64,000 nucleotides of DNA from Burkholderiales bacterium (GCA_014860445.1 JACZJT010000036.1:62001-126000); one strand, 5' to 3'; shown: positions 31,835 through 42,389, counted from the stretch's first letter. Numbers and translations are program-made. The notes: generated by a model from the letters alone, not told the origin.

Positions 31835-34800
31835 GCGGCCAGCTCCTCTTTCATGCGCAGCGCTTCCTCGATATCGACGGCGACGACGCGCGACACGCCC
31901 GATTCCTGCATGGTCACACCTACCAGCTGCGCCGCCATTTCCATGGTGATCTTATTGTGGCTGATGTAAAGGAACTGTGTGTCGGCCGACATGCGCTTTA
32001 CCAGATCGCAGAAACGCTCCGTATTGGGGTCGTCCAGCGGGGCGTCGACCTCGTCCAGCAGGCAGAATGGCGCGGGATTGAGCTGAAACATGGAGAACAC
32101 CAGCGCCAGCGCGGTGAGCGCTTTCTCGCCGCCGGAAAGCAGATGGATCGTGGACGTCTTCTTTCCGGGCGGCTGTGCGATGACCTGGACGCCGGCATCG
32201 AGAATTTCTTCTCCGGTCATGACCAGGCGTGCCTCACCCCCGCCGAACAGGCTCGGGAACATCTCACCGAAATGCCCGTTCACGGTGTCAAAGGTCTGCT
32301 GAAGCATTTCGCGGGTTTCCCTGTCAATGCGACGAATTGCAGCCTCCAGGGTTTCCAGCGCCATGTTCAGATCCGCAGCCTGCGCATCGAGGAATCCTTT
32401 GCGCTCCCGGCTGGTCTGCAACTCCTCCAGCGCCGCCATATTTACCGCCCCCAGGTCGCTGATTGCCTGAAGCAAGCGATTGATTTCACTTTGCAAGGCA
32501 TTGGGACGCATGCCTTTTTCCAGAGTCGCCGCGATTTCTTCTTCGTCAGCGCCGGCCTCGAACAGCTGGTTTGCGTACTGTTCCTTGTTGAGGCGTGCCG
32601 CCTGCTCTTTCAGGCGCAACTCGTTTATTCGGTTTCTGAGCGGTTCGAGCTTCTGTTCGCACAGCATGCGCTCTTCTTCGGATCCGCGCAGGGACTGCGC
32701 CAACTCCTCCTGGCGCGTACGGGCTGCGTTCAGCGCCTCCTCGCGCCGCACTCTTTGCTCGAGTTGGACCTGCAAGCGTTGCCGCAAGTCTTCGTCCTGT
32801 TGCGCAGCGAGCTCGGTTCTTAGCTCCCCCAATTGCCTTGCCGCAGCCTCCAATTGATCAAGTATAACTTTAACTGATGTTTCTATTTCATTGATTTTAG
32901 AAGAACATTCTTTTTCATAAAATATCGATTCCTGCTCTTCATGCTCAGCCTGCTGCAGTGTCTGCCGCGCCGCATTCAGGGCATCCTCCGCGTGCTTGTA
33001 GCCCTGCTCGGCCGTCCGGACCTGTGCCGACGCGGCATCCATGACCTGCTGGTGTCGCGCCAGACTGGCCTCGGCCGCACCCAGGGCGGCGCGTTCGGCC
33101 TCCTGCTGGCGTGAGATTTCCTCCAGTTCCCGTTGAATCTGCCGGCTGCGCTCCTGAAAGCGCTCCAGCCCCTGGGAAAGCCTGAGGCTTTCCATCTGCT
33201 GTTCATGCACCTGCTGCTTCAGAGCCGCCGCCTCCTGCCGCAGCGTCGCCAGGCGTTGGTTGTGCCCCCCCAGCGCCGCTTCCACCACGTGCTGTTCGGT
33301 CCGCGACTGGCGCAGCGCCGCCTCGCACTCGCGCAGCTGTGCGCTGAGATCTTCGATTTCCCGCTGGCGCGCAAGAATCCCTGTATCTCCGGGGTCCCGT
33401 GCATGGAAACTGACTGCGCTGCGCGAAAACTGATGCCCGTCGCGGCTGACCAGTATCACCCCGGCCGGCAGTGCTTGCCTGTCCCCGGCGCTGGGCGGGC
33501 CTTCCACTGCGTACACCCCGTGCAGCCAATCCTGCATCACCCCGCGCACGGACTCGTCGTGGATTCCGAGCAGCGCGGCCAGGGGCCGCATGCCTTCCGG
33601 CGCCGGCGTCGGAACCGCTTCAGTTGCCGTGTAGACGCTTAGTTTCGCCGGCGGCGCATCCTCGAACATGCCTTGCAGCGCTTCCGGCTGAGCCACCTCG
33701 ACGGCATGCAATTTTTCGCGCAGCACCGCCTCGAACGCGGTCTCCCATCCGGCTTCCACGCGCACCTGCTGCCACAGGCGCGGCAGCGACTCCAGCCGGT
33801 GTTTGATCAGCCATTCGTGGATCTGGGCATTGCTTTCCACCTGGTCCTGCACTTGCTTAAGCGTTGCCAGGCGAGATTCGAGCCCGGCCTGCTCGCGTTG
33901 CTGCGCATCGAGCTTGTCCTGAGCGCTTCGTCGCGCATTTTCCAGGCCCGGCAACTGTTCCAACTGGGTGGCAAGCTGCACATCCTTGCGCGCGAGTTCT
34001 TCGGCCAGTTCAGCGATCTGGCGCTGCTGCGCGTCGATCGCAGCGGCATCCGGTTTGGCCAATCCTTCGTGCTCGGCAATCAGGCGCTCGTGTCGCAGCC
34101 CCAGGCCCTGCAAGGTTCTGTCGGCGTGATTGATATGCGTTTGTTCGATTTTCAGTGCTTGCTCGGCCTGCGCCAGCGATGTTCGTTCCTGGGCAAGCCT
34201 GGACTGCGCCGATCTGAATGCGCCGTCGGCTTCCGGTAGCTTGGCTGATTCCGCCGCCACGCGCTCGCGCGCCTGCTGCAATCGCTCTCCTGCGCCGCCC
34301 TGGCGTCCCTGCCACATCGCGAGCGCGCCATTGAGTTCACCTGCCTGCTGCTGCCATTGCCCGCTTTGCGCATTGAGTTGCGCAATCTGCTGTTCGATAC
34401 GGGTTCGGCTCTCGCCTATGTAGCGAATCTCGGTTTCCAGCCGCTGTACTTCCGTATTGGCGGCATACAGTTCGCCTTGCGCGCTGCTGAGCGTGTCGCC
34501 GGCTTCATAGTGCGCTGCACGCACTTCTTCCAGGCGTTTCTCGATCTCGCGCAGACGCGCGGTCTCGGCTTCCAGTTCGTTCGCCGCCTTTTCAATCTCG
34601 CGCGCATGGCGCTGAGTCTCGTTGTCGGCCTCGATCTTTCGCAACAGCCACATGATGTTCTGCTTGCGCTGCATGTCGCCCTGCAGTTCTTTGTACTGCA
34701 TGGCCACCTTGGCCTGCGCATCGAGCTTGTCTATCTGCAGCGACAATTCCTCGCATATATCGGCGACCCTCGACAGGTTTTCACGCGTGTCATGCAGCCG

Positions 34801-35346
34801 GTGCTCGGTCTCGCGGCGCCGCTCCTTGTACTTGGAGATACCCGCCGCCTCCTCAAGAAACACGCGCAGTTCTTCCGGCTTGGCCTCGATGATGCGCGAG
34901 ATCATCCCCTGTTCGATGATCGCGTAGGCGCGCGGCCCCAGACCGGTGCCCATGAAGATATCCTGGATATCGCGCCGGCGCACATGGCTGTTGTTAATGT
35001 AATAAAGCGACTCGCCTTCGCGAGTCAGTACGCGTTTTACGGCGATTTCGGCATATTGGGACCATTGGCCGGCCGCCTTGCCCAGGCTGTTGTCGAACGT
35101 CAGCTCCACGCTGGCGCGCCCGACCGGTTTTCTTTGCGCGGAGCCGTTAAAAATGACATCCTGCATGGAATCGCCGCGCAGTGCCGACGCGCGCGACTCG
35201 CCGAGCACCCAACGCACCGCGTCGATTACGTTCGATTTGCCGCAACCGTTCGGCCCGACGATGCCGACCAGCTGACCAGGTACGGCGATGGAGGTCGGAT
35301 CGACGAAAGACTTGAATCCGACTAGTTTGATTTGAGTAAGACGCAC
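31831..35346 (-). CDS. smc: Chromosome segregation protein SMC
   Basis: Core ATPase of the SMC-ScpAB condensin, acting on the nucleoid. 1171 residues: Walker [16 protein letters not shown] at 30-42, coiled coil arm, hinge about 500-650, returning coiled coil, and C-terminal head with the signature [14 protein letters not shown] followed by Walker [15 protein letters not shown] short AT-rich codon patch around 32865-32935 contrasts with the rest but keeps the frame. Divergent from queF. Confidence 0.98.
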   Translation of the reverse strand: MRLTQIKLVGFKSFVDPTSIAVPGQLVGIVGPNGCGKSNVIDAVRWVLGESRASALRGDSMQDVIFNGSAQRKPVGRASVELTFDNSLGKAAGQWSQYAEIAVKRVLTREGESLYYINNSHVRRRDIQDIFMGTGLGPRAYAIIEQGMISRIIEAKPEELRVFLEEAAGISKYKERRRETEHRLHDTRENLSRVADICEELSLQIDKLDAQAKVAMQYKELQGDMQRKQNIMWLLRKIEADNETQRHAREIEKAANELEAETARLREIEKRLEEVRAAHYEAGDTLSSAQGELYAANTEVQRLETEIRYIGESRTRIEQQIAQLNAQSGQWQQQAGELNGALAMWQGRQGGAGERLQQARERVAAESAKLPEADGAFRSAQSRLAQERTSLAQAEQALKIEQTHINHADRTLQGLGLRHERLIAEHEGLAKPDAAAIDAQQRQIAELAEELARKDVQLATQLEQLPGLENARRSAQDKLDAQQREQAGLESRLATLKQVQDQVESNAQIHEWLIKHRLESLPRLWQQVRVEAGWETAFEAVLREKLHAVEVAQPEALQGMFEDAPPAKLSVYTATEAVPTPAPEGMRPLAALLGIHDESVRGVMQDWLHGVYAVEGPPSAGDRQALPAGVILVSRDGHQFSRSAVSFHARDPGDTGILARQREIEDLSAQLRECEAALRQSRTEQHVVEAALGGHNQRLATLRQEAAALKQQVHEQQMESLRLSQGLERFQERSRQIQRELEEISRQQEAERAALGAAEASLARHQQVMDAASAQVRTAEQGYKHAEDALNAARQTLQQAEHEEQESIFYEKECSSKINEIETSVKVILDQLEAAARQLGELRTELAAQQDEDLRQRLQVQLEQRVRREEALNAARTRQEELAQSLRGSEEERMLCEQKLEPLRNRINELRLKEQAARLNKEQYANQLFEAGADEEEIAATLEKGMRPNALQSEINRLLQAISDLGAVNMAALEELQTSRERKGFLDAQAADLNMALETLEAAIRRIDRETREMLQQTFDTVNGHFGEMFPSLFGGGEARLVMTGEEILDAGVQVIAQPPGKKTSTIHLLSGGEKALTALALVFSMFQLNPAPFCLLDEVDAPLDDPNTERFCDLVKRMSADTQFLYISHNKITMEMAAQLVGVTMQESGVSRVVAVDIEEALRMKEELAA

Positions 35347-35360
35347 TGGATTTTCTTCTG

Positions 35361-35411
35361 AAAACCGGTTTTCGACCGGATTTATTCGGAGTTATAGTCA
35401 ATCGATATAAT
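35361..35411 (+). promoter_or_regulatory. smc-queF divergent region: palindrome and TATAAT
   Basis: The 95-bp gap holds a perfect 12-bp palindrome AAAACCGGTTTT (35361-35372) and a perfect TATAAT (35406-35411) in the queF direction, 30 bp before its start codon. The -35 element is poor. No preQ1 riboswitch pattern was seen. Confidence 0.4.
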
Positions 35412-35441
35412 ACCATCTTAACTTTGTTTTCCGAGTCTCGC

Positions 35442-35858
35442 ATGCCCGCAAAACCCATCAGCAAACCGAGCACCTTCGCCAATCCGAGTCCGGAACGGGA
35501 CTATCTGATCCATATGGAAATTCCGGAATTCACCTGCCTTTGTCCGCTTACCGGACAGCCGGATTTCGCGCGCCTGGTGCTGGATTACATTCCCGAGCGC
35601 AAATGTCTGGAACTGAAAAGCCTCAAGCTTTACATCTGGTCGTTCCGCAATGAGGGGGCGTTCCATGAAGCGGTCACCAATCGTATCCTCGAGGATCTGG
35701 CACGTGCCACGCGACCGCGGTTCATGCGCCTGACTGCGAAATTCTTCGTGCGCGGTGGAATCTTCACCACCGTGGTAGCCGAACATCGCAAAAAAGGATG
35801 GAAGCCCGGGCCCGCGGTGGATCTGCAGCGATTCGAAAACCCGTCGAATACCAATTGA
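35442..35858 (+). CDS. queF: NADPH-dependent preQ0 reductase (QueF, short type I)
   Basis: Reduces preQ0 (7-cyano-7-deazaguanine) to preQ1 in queuosine synthesis. 138 residues from ATG 35442 (the frame opens six codons earlier at TTG). The tunnelling-fold motif [15 protein letters not shown] carries the nucleophile Cys, and [21 protein letters not shown] contains the NADPH-site Glu and QueF signature. It is the single-domain form of about 140-165 residues, not the two-domain E. coli type. Stands alone between smc and pilU; other queuosine genes are not nearby. Confidence 0.95.
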   Translation: MPAKPISKPSTFANPSPERDYLIHMEIPEFTCLCPLTGQPDFARLVLDYIPERKCLELKSLKLYIWSFRNEGAFHEAVTNRILEDLARATRPRFMRLTAKFFVRGGIFTTVVAEHRKKGWKPGPAVDLQRFENPSNTN

Positions 35859-35913
35859 CAAAAAACCGGGGCCGCGGAACAACAGGCACTTCTCCGCGGC
35901 GCTCTGGCGCGAA

Positions 35914-35986
35914 TATAATGTCAGCGCAATACTCGAAGCCTAGCACTGAGGTGAATAGCGGGATACCCGGTGCAAACTTCCAGTGC
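35914..35986 (+). promoter_or_regulatory. pilU upstream region: TATAAT and hairpin leader
   Basis: A perfect TATAAT (35914-35919) lies 91 bp before the pilU ATG. The predicted leader has an outer stem GCACTG/CAGTGC (35943-35948 with 35981-35986) around CGGG-ATA-CCCG (35959-35969). AAAGGAG precedes the start codon. The fold may be regulatory, but no known riboswitch class fits. Confidence 0.4.
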
Positions 35987-36010
35987 AATCTGCTTTAAAG
36001 GAGACCGAAT

Positions 36011-37192
36011 ATGTCAGCGATGAAACGCCTGTTCCAATTGATGGCGGAGAAAAAAGCCTCCGACATTTTCATATCGGTCGGCTCGCCCATCAACATCAAG
36101 ATCAATGGCACCGCGATGCCGATCAATCAACAGTTGATGGAACCGGAAAGTATTATCGGATTGCTGTACGAGGTTCTCACCGACAGGCAAAAAAAGGAAT
36201 TCGAAGACACGCTGGAGCTCAACACGGCATTCGCGATGCCACCGACAGGCAGCTTTCGCATCAGCGCGTTTCGCCAGAAGAATACACCCGCCGTCGTCGT
36301 GCGTTACATCCCGGGCGACGTGCCCAACATCGATACTTTGGCCGTGCCCGAGGTGCTGAAGGAAATCGTCATGGAAAAGCGCGGTCTGGTGCTGATGGTC
36401 GGCGCCACGGGATCGGGCAAATCGACCACCCTCGCCGCCATGCTCGATCTGAGAAACGGCGCCAAGTCCGGACATATCCTGACCCTGGAAGACCCGGTCG
36501 AGTTCCTCTTCACCAACAAGAAATGCATCGTCAACCAGCGTGAAGTCGGTACCGATACCCTGGACTTCAAGGTCGCGCTGAAAAACGCTCTGCGCCAAGC
36601 GCCGGATTGTATTCTGATCGGAGAAATCCGCGACAAGGACACCATGGCCGCCGGTATCGCCTACGCACAATCCGGACATTTGTGCCTTGCGACGCTGCAC
36701 GCCAACAACAGCTATCACGCGTTGAATCGCATCATCAGCTTCTATCCCCTCGAAAACCGGCCGGCCCTGCTGCAGGATCTTTCGGCCGCAATGAAAGCGA
36801 TCATTTCGCAGCGCCTGATCAAAAACCTCAAGGGCGGGCGCTCGGCGGCCGTTGAAGTACTGCTCAACACCCGCTACACGGCGGAGTTGATCGAAAAGGG
36901 CGAAATCAACGAAATCAAGGAAGCCATGGAAAAAAGCATGACACCTGGCTCCGTCACCTTTGAGCAGGCCTTGTACAACATGTACACGAAAGGTTTGATC
37001 AGCAAGGAGGAAGCGCTGGGCAACGCGGATTCCGCAACCAATCTGATGTGGCTGATGAACCAGTCAGAAGGCGATGGAGGGGCGGCCAGGGCCGCCTCTG
37101 CCGGGCAGAAGCCGGCCGAAGCGGCGCCCGACATGGAGAAGACCGGTTCGTTTGCCGACTTCAAGATCATCGCCGACGAAGCGGCGCAATAG
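36011..37192 (+). CDS. pilU: PilT/PilU-family twitching motility ATPase
   Basis: Cytoplasmic hexameric ATPase that supports type IV pilus retraction. 393 residues: N-terminal PAS-like domain, Walker A GATGSGKSTTLAAML, Asp box TLEDPVEFLF, Walker B CILIGEIRDKDTM, and His box LATLHANNSYHALNRI. The long tail ending GSFADFKIIADEAAQ and the divergence around the N-terminal domain fit PilU rather than PilT. Usually pilT is adjacent; here it is not in the window. prmB follows, its exact start uncertain. Confidence 0.9.
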   Translation: MSAMKRLFQLMAEKKASDIFISVGSPINIKINGTAMPINQQLMEPESIIGLLYEVLTDRQKKEFEDTLELNTAFAMPPTGSFRISAFRQKNTPAVVVRYIPGDVPNIDTLAVPEVLKEIVMEKRGLVLMVGATGSGKSTTLAAMLDLRNGAKSGHILTLEDPVEFLFTNKKCIVNQREVGTDTLDFKVALKNALRQAPDCILIGEIRDKDTMAAGIAYAQSGHLCLATLHANNSYHALNRIISFYPLENRPALLQDLSAAMKAIISQRLIKNLKGGRSAAVEVLLNTRYTAELIEKGEINEIKEAMEKSMTPGSVTFEQALYNMYTKGLISKEEALGNADSATNLMWLMNQSEGDGGAARAASAGQKPAEAAPDMEKTGSFADFKIIADEAAQ

Positions 37193-37241
37193 CGTTGCCG
37201 GTCTGAGCACGACCCGCGACCGGACGCTGCCGCTGCGCACA

Positions 37242-38093
37242 GTGTTGCGCGAGGCGGTCACATTGTTCAAGCGGGCCGGGCTTGCCTTCGGACATGGCAC
37301 GCAGAACGCGCGCGACGAAGCGGCGTATCTCATCCTGCATACCCTGAAGCTGCCTCCGGGCGAGCTCGATTCGGTGCTCGACCGGCGTTTGAAACCGGAT
37401 GAACTCGAATCGGTGCGCGCCGTCCTGCAACGGCGCGTGCGCGAACGCAAACCGGCGGCCTATCTCACGCGCGAAGCGTGGCTGGGGACGTTCAGCTTCT
37501 ACGTCGATGAGCGCGCAATCGTGCCGCGCTCGTTCATCGCCGAGCTGCTACGCGAGGGCCTCGCTCCATGGGTCGTAAATCCGCGGAAGGTGCGCAGCGT
37601 GCTCGACCTGTGCACCGGCTCGGGCTGCCTTGCGGTCCTTGCTGCGCACGCCTTTCCCCGCGCGCAGGTAGACGCAGCCGATCTGTCTGCCGAAGCGCTG
37701 CAGGTCGCTCGCAGGAATGTGAAGGACTATGCATTGGGCAAACGCGTGCGGCTCGTCCAAACCGACCTGTTCGATCGCCTGAGTGAGCGCCGCTATGACC
37801 TGATTCTGTCCAATCCACCCTATGTCGACGCAGCGGCGATGCGGGCCCTGCCGAGCGAATACCGGCATGAACCGCGCCTGGCCCTCGCAGGCGGGCGTGA
37901 CGGTCTGGCGCTGGTGCGCCGCATCCTGACACAGGCCGCCGTGCAACTGCAGCCCGAGGGTATGCTCATCGTCGAAATCGGGCATAACCGCGCTGCGCTG
38001 GAAGCGGCCTATCCGCGCCTGCCCTTCACCTGGCTCGAAACCAGCGCGGGTGAAGACTATGTATTCATGCTCCGTAGGGAAGAATTGCCGTGA
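37242..38093 (+). CDS. prmB: Ribosomal protein L3 N5-glutamine methyltransferase
   Basis: Methylates Gln of 50S protein L3. SAM-binding VLDLCTGSGCLAVLAA and catalytic SNPPYVD loop; VDERAIVPRSFIAELL is typical of PrmB rather than PrmC. The family N-terminus (LR-x-x-x-REAV-x-LF-x-x-AGLAFGHGT) begins a little before any good start codon: GTG 37242 gives 283 residues but removes a few aligned residues, while the next in-frame ATG (37074) lies deep in pilU. A rare start codon in between (CTG near 37203) is possible. The stop overlaps the next gene as GTGA. Confidence 0.88.
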   Translation: MLREAVTLFKRAGLAFGHGTQNARDEAAYLILHTLKLPPGELDSVLDRRLKPDELESVRAVLQRRVRERKPAAYLTREAWLGTFSFYVDERAIVPRSFIAELLREGLAPWVVNPRKVRSVLDLCTGSGCLAVLAAHAFPRAQVDAADLSAEALQVARRNVKDYALGKRVRLVQTDLFDRLSERRYDLILSNPPYVDAAAMRALPSEYRHEPRLALAGGRDGLALVRRILTQAAVQLQPEGMLIVEIGHNRAALEAAYPRLPFTWLETSAGEDYVFMLRREELP

Positions 38094-39277
38094 AAGCGCT
38101 CAAGGACCTGCTTACGCTCGACATCCTGCCCGCCGACTGGCGTGCGGCCACCCTGGTCGGCCGCGCTTGGCTGCCCGGCGATCACGCCGGTCCCTCTCCC
38201 ATCGCGCTGCGTCCCAATGGTGACGTCGTCGACCTCGCCGCCACCGAGCCGACCATGAGCCAGCTGCTTGCGCGTGACGATCGCGTCGAACTCGCGCGCG
38301 CAGCGCGGGGAACTGTCATCTGCCCGGTAGAAGCCTTGATTGCAAACAGCGGGGACGACAGGAACCCGGAAAAACCATCGTTGCTCGCGCCCAACGACCT
38401 GCAGGCAATCAAGGCCAGCGGCGTCACCTTCGTGGAAAGCCTGCTGGAGCGGGTCATCGAGGAACAGGCGCGCGGCGATACTGCCAAAGCCGAAACGATA
38501 CGCGTGCAGGTGATGCGCATCATCGGCGACAACCTCGCCTCGGTGAAGCCGGGCTCGCCCGAGGCCGCGGAGATCAAGCGCGTACTGGTCGAACAGGGCG
38601 CCTGGTCACAGTATCTGGAAGTGGGGATAGGCCCGGACGCGGAAATCTTTACCAAGTCGCCGGTCATGTCCGCAATCGGACTGGGTGCGGAGGTCGGCCT
38701 GCATCCGGGTTCCACCTGGAACAACCCGGAACCCGAAATCGTGCTCGCCGTCACCCCATCGGGCGGGACCGTCGGCGCGACGCTGGGCAACGATGTCAAT
38801 CTGCGCGACTTCGAAGGCCGCAGCGCGCTGCTATTGGGCAAATCCAAGGACAACAACGCCTCATGCGCAATCGGCCCCTTCATTCGCCTGTTCGACGACG
38901 GCTTTGGCATCGACGACGTGCGCGGCGCCGAACTTGCGCTCGAGATCGCCGGGACCGACGGCTTCGTGCTCGAGGGGCTGAGTTCCATGAGCAAGATCAG
39001 TCGCGATCCGCTGGATATCGTCACCCACGCCTGGGGCCCCAATCACCAGTATCCGGACGGCTTCATGCTGTTCCTCGGGACGATGTTCGCGCCGGTCAAG
39101 GACAGGGGCGCGCCCGGCATGGGATTCACCCACAAGATGGGCGACCTGGTGAGCATTTCGACGCCTCGACTCGGTCGTCTGGTGAATCGCGTGACCACTT
39201 CGGATCGCGCGCCGCCCTGGATCTTTGGCATCGGCGCCTTGATGCGCAATCTCGCCGCACGCGGCCTGTTGCGCTAG
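38090..39277 (+). CDS. Fumarylacetoacetate hydrolase family protein
   Basis: 395 residues from GTG 38090, overlapping prmB by four bases. A C-terminal FAH domain (about 180-370) contains YLEVGIGPDAEIFTKSP, the acidic metal site NNPEPEIVLAV, and GNDVNLRDFEGRSALLLGKSKDNNASCAIGPF. Relatives act on 2-keto acids or 1,3-diketones (hydrolases, decarboxylases, sugar-acid dehydratases); the substrate is not predictable here. Its stop codon TAG is formed by the left end of the MITE-like element starting at 39275, so the original C-terminus may have been altered. Confidence 0.85.
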   Translation: MKALKDLLTLDILPADWRAATLVGRAWLPGDHAGPSPIALRPNGDVVDLAATEPTMSQLLARDDRVELARAARGTVICPVEALIANSGDDRNPEKPSLLAPNDLQAIKASGVTFVESLLERVIEEQARGDTAKAETIRVQVMRIIGDNLASVKPGSPEAAEIKRVLVEQGAWSQYLEVGIGPDAEIFTKSPVMSAIGLGAEVGLHPGSTWNNPEPEIVLAVTPSGGTVGATLGNDVNLRDFEGRSALLLGKSKDNNASCAIGPFIRLFDDGFGIDDVRGAELALEIAGTDGFVLEGLSSMSKISRDPLDIVTHAWGPNHQYPDGFMLFLGTMFAPVKDRGAPGMGFTHKMGDLVSISTPRLGRLVNRVTTSDRAPPWIFGIGALMRNLAARGLLR

Positions 39278-39412
39278 CAGGTTGTTGAAATTCGCTTCCC
39301 GGGCGCAGTAAGGTGCGTAAGGTCGACGCCATCGCAGAGGGAAGCGAATTTCGACAGCCACTGAATTGGGGGATATAAAAGGGGGCGTGCCCCCTTTTTC
39401 AACACCCTGCTA
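39275..39412. mobile_element. MITE-like element, copy 1
   Basis: 138 bp with imperfect 15-bp terminal inverted repeats (TAGCAGGTTGTTGAA and, inverted, TAGCAGGGTGTTGAA; one mismatch) beginning and ending in TA, suggesting TA target duplication. Inside are subterminal inverted arms GAAATTCGCTTCCC (39287-39300) and GGGAAGCGAATTTC (39339-39352) and a terminator-like hairpin GGGGGC-GTGCCCCC followed by TTTTT (39381-39398). No ORF. A second copy lies at 46684. Mobilisation by an IS630/Tc1-like transposase is inferred from the TA ends. Confidence 0.75.
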
Positions 39413-39440
39413 GGAAGAGATCGTTTCCCCTGCCGCGGAT

Positions 39441-40688
39441 TTAAAGCTCTGAAAAATCCAGCGTTGCAAAGTAATCATCCAGGGTTTCCGCACGTCGGAT
39501 CTGCTTGACGGAACCGTCTTCCCGCAGCAGCAGTTCGGCGGAACGCAGCTTGCCGTTGTATTGAAAGCCCATTGCATACCCGTGGGCGCCCGCGTCGTGG
39601 ATGACAAGCAAATCGCTGGCTTCGATCGCGGGGAGTTGCCTGTCAATCGCGAACTTGTCGTTGTTCTCGCACAGCGAGCCAACCACGTCATAAGTGTGGT
39701 CCAGGGGCGCGTCTTCCTTTCCGAGAACCGTGATGTGATGATAAGCACCATACATGCCGGGCCGCATCAGATTGGACATGCATGCGTCGACGCCGATGTA
39801 TTGCTTGTAGGTGTTCTTGTGATGAATCGCCTCGGTGACGAGGTAGCCGTACGGACCGGTGATGCAGCGGCCGTTTTCCATGAAAATCTTGAGCGGATGC
39901 AAACCGGCCGGGACGACAATCTCCTGATACGCCTGCTCGATGTGGCTTCCGACAAAATCGAGATCGACCGCTTTCTCGCCGGGGCGGTAGGGAATACCGA
40001 TGCCGCCCCCGAGGTTGACGAATTCAATTCGCACGCCGGGATCGCGGGCGAGTTCCACGGCCAGTTCGAAGAGCATCTTCGCCGTCTCGACGAAGAAATC
40101 CGGATTGAGTTCATTTGACGCTACCATCGTGTGCAGGCCAAAGCGGCGCACCCCTTTCGCCTTCAACTGGCGATAGCCTTCCACCAGCTGCTCGCGAGTG
40201 AAACCGTACTTTGCTTCCTCCGGCTTGCCGATGATGACGTTTCCCTCGCGCAACGGGCCCGGGTTGTAGCGCAGGCAAATCACCTCCGGCAAGCCGGCGT
40301 GCTTTTCCAGATAAGGGATGTGGGTAATGTCATCGAGGTTGATGATCGCGCCGAGTTCCCTGGCCCGGAGATATTCTTTCGCTTGAGTCTCGTTCGACGT
40401 GAACATGATGTTCTCGCCGGTGATCCCGACATGCCCGCAGAGCGTCAGTTCCGCGAGGCTCGAGCAATCGCCGCCCAAATTCTCCTGCTTCAGGATTTTC
40501 AGCAAGTGCGGATTCGGGGTCGCTTTGACCGCGAAATACTCCTTGAACGCGCACCATGCGAAAGCGCTGGTCAGCCTGCGGGCACTGGCGCGGATCGCGG
40601 ATTCGTTATAAATGTAAAACGGCGTCGGGTATTTGGCGGCGATCTCGCGGATCGACCGCTCGTCAAAAGGGAGTGGCTTTTCGTTCAT
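39441..40688 (-). CDS. lysA: Diaminopimelate decarboxylase (divergent type)
   Basis: Decarboxylates meso-DAP to lysine, PLP-dependent, fold type III. 415 residues from ATG 40688; 28 extra open codons upstream are not family sequence. PLP Lys in EYFAVKATPNP, glycine-rich VNLGGGIGIPYRP, and the C-terminal SLCENNDKFAIDRQLP with the catalytic Cys-Glu. The usual HIGS segment reads MVAS (LHTMVASNELNP), placing it in a divergent subgroup. It faces away from murE-dapF-dapL, with a shared 114-bp gap, and together they form a DAP/lysine module between two MITE copies. Confidence 0.88.
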   Translation of the reverse strand: MNEKPLPFDERSIREIAAKYPTPFYIYNESAIRASARRLTSAFAWCAFKEYFAVKATPNPHLLKILKQENLGGDCSSLAELTLCGHVGITGENIMFTSNETQAKEYLRARELGAIINLDDITHIPYLEKHAGLPEVICLRYNPGPLREGNVIIGKPEEAKYGFTREQLVEGYRQLKAKGVRRFGLHTMVASNELNPDFFVETAKMLFELAVELARDPGVRIEFVNLGGGIGIPYRPGEKAVDLDFVGSHIEQAYQEIVVPAGLHPLKIFMENGRCITGPYGYLVTEAIHHKNTYKQYIGVDACMSNLMRPGMYGAYHHITVLGKEDAPLDHTYDVVGSLCENNDKFAIDRQLPAIEASDLLVIHDAGAHGYAMGFQYNGKLRSAELLLREDGSVKQIRRAETLDDYFATLDFSEL

Positions 40689-40802
40689 GATAGCTCGTCG
40701 TTTCGGGAAACTTTGCGCTTGAAAACCAGCTGCGGGGCGCTGAGTGTACCTCGCCACGCCAACGGGTGGCAATCCACCTTCGTCGTGTAAAATGCGACCG
40801 AA

Positions 40803-42365
40803 ATGAGATTAGCGGATCTTTGGGCGAAGCACGGCGAAAGCACGCTGCAGCCGGAATCGCCAGAGAAGGACGATCTGTTCATCTTCGGTGTCACTGACGA
40901 TTCCAGAGACGTGCGTCGCGGCTACCTGTTCTGCGCCCTGCCGGGAATCACAGAGGATGGACTTGCATTCTGCTCGCAAGCCGCCGCAAAAGGCGCGCAG
41001 GCCATCGCCGTTCCGGAGGGCACGCGCGACGAAGCGCTGGGTCTCAGCGAATACGAGCGCGAAAAAATCGTCGTCCTGCGCGTCCGGGACATCCGCGGAT
41101 TTTATGCCCGCCTTGCGGCCGAGTTCCATTGCGGCCGTCCGGCCACAATTGCGTCGGTCACCGGCACGAACGGCAAGACGTCCACGGTCTGCTTTCTTCG
41201 CGACCTGTGGAGTGAAAGCAGCCACAATGCCCTGAGCCTGGGCACACTCGGCCTCCAGGCCCGCGACAAAAGCCATTCCAGCCTTGAAGCGGGACTGACC
41301 ACATACGACGCGAAAACCCTGCATATCATGCTCGGCGAACTGGAACGTGCGCACGGCGTTACCCACCTTGCGATGGAGGCTTCGAGCCACGCACTCGATC
41401 AGCAACGTCTGGCAGGGCTCACATTCGACGCAGCGGGCTTTACCAATCTCACGCAGGACCACCTCGACTACCACCCGTCGATGCAGGCCTACTTCCATGC
41501 CAAGCTGAGACTGTTCAATGAGCGGCTCAAATCGGACGGTGTGGCCGTCATCAATACGCGCGATACCTTTGGCAGCCGGATCGCGGCGGAAATGCGTTCG
41601 AGAGGCACCCGCGTCATTGCCTACGGCGAAGCAGGCGGCGATGCCGACCTGCTGGTGCTCGAGCGCATACCGCATGTGCAGGGGCAGACGCTGAAACTAT
41701 CCGCCTTTGGCACCTCGTATGAAGTGGACGCGCCGGTGGCAGGCGCATTTCAGGCCGAGAATATTCTATGCGCAATCGGCCTGGCCGCCGGCACCGGCGT
41801 GCCGGTCGGACGCGCGATTGCCGGCATCGCCCGCCTGGCGCCCGTCCCCGGGCGCCTGGAACTCGCCGCCGTTCTTGGCAATGGCGCAGCGGTCTATGTG
41901 GACTACGCGCATACGCCCGATGCCCTGGATAACGTACTGCGCAGCGTGCGCCCGCACGTCGGCCCGCGAACCAGATTGCATGTGCTTTTCGGATGCGGAG
42001 GCGACCGCGATCCGGGCAAACGCCCCATCATGGGGCGCATTGCGGGGGAGCTCGGCGATTGCGTATGGGTGACGGATGACAATCCACGCACCGAGGACCC
42101 GGACAGTATCCGAAGACAAATTCTCTCAGGTGCGACATCCGCGACGGACGCCGGCCCGCGCCGGGAGGCCTTGGAACGCGCGCTCTCCGCTTTAAATCCG
42201 GGAGACGTCCTCGTTGTCGCCGGCAAGGGGCATGAAGACTATCAGGTCGTGCTTGAACGAGACGCCGAGGGCCTGCCCTTGCACGACTCCCGCTGTCGCC
42301 CCGTAACGAAGAAGATTCCGTTCTCCGACGCCGGGGTCATTCGTGAGATCATCGCGTCGATGTAG
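40803..42365 (+). CDS. murE: UDP-MurNAc-tripeptide synthetase MurE
   Basis: Adds the third stem residue, normally meso-DAP, to UDP-MurNAc-L-Ala-D-Glu. 520 residues. ATP loop TGTNGKTS (120-127), MEASSHALDQQRL, the carbamylated Lys in AKLRLFNERL, the DAP-selecting motif DDNPRTEDP, and GKGHEDYQ are all present. It is intact and predicted to use a DAP-type amino acid. Most betaproteobacteria carry murE in the dcw cluster; here it is instead grouped with dapF, dapL and lysA, so it may be a second copy or a transferred gene. Confidence 0.93.
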   Translation: MRLADLWAKHGESTLQPESPEKDDLFIFGVTDDSRDVRRGYLFCALPGITEDGLAFCSQAAAKGAQAIAVPEGTRDEALGLSEYEREKIVVLRVRDIRGFYARLAAEFHCGRPATIASVTGTNGKTSTVCFLRDLWSESSHNALSLGTLGLQARDKSHSSLEAGLTTYDAKTLHIMLGELERAHGVTHLAMEASSHALDQQRLAGLTFDAAGFTNLTQDHLDYHPSMQAYFHAKLRLFNERLKSDGVAVINTRDTFGSRIAAEMRSRGTRVIAYGEAGGDADLLVLERIPHVQGQTLKLSAFGTSYEVDAPVAGAFQAENILCAIGLAAGTGVPVGRAIAGIARLAPVPGRLELAAVLGNGAAVYVDYAHTPDALDNVLRSVRPHVGPRTRLHVLFGCGGDRDPGKRPIMGRIAGELGDCVWVTDDNPRTEDPDSIRRQILSGATSATDAGPRREALERALSALNPGDVLVVAGKGHEDYQVVLERDAEGLPLHDSRCRPVTKKIPFSDAGVIREIIASM

Positions 42366-42389
42366 CGCAGGTCCAACAGGAAGATGAAC

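Noticed and set aside
35347-35441. preQ1 riboswitch upstream of queF
   Set aside because: No preQ1-I or -II consensus; the notable element is a simple palindrome AAAACCGGTTTT.
35914-36010. Possible c-di-GMP (GEMM-I) riboswitch before pilU, because of a GGTGAATAGCGGGATACC stretch
   Set aside because: Only part of the 3' stem resembles the class; the conserved 5' half (GGCAAACC, GACGCAAAGCC) is missing.
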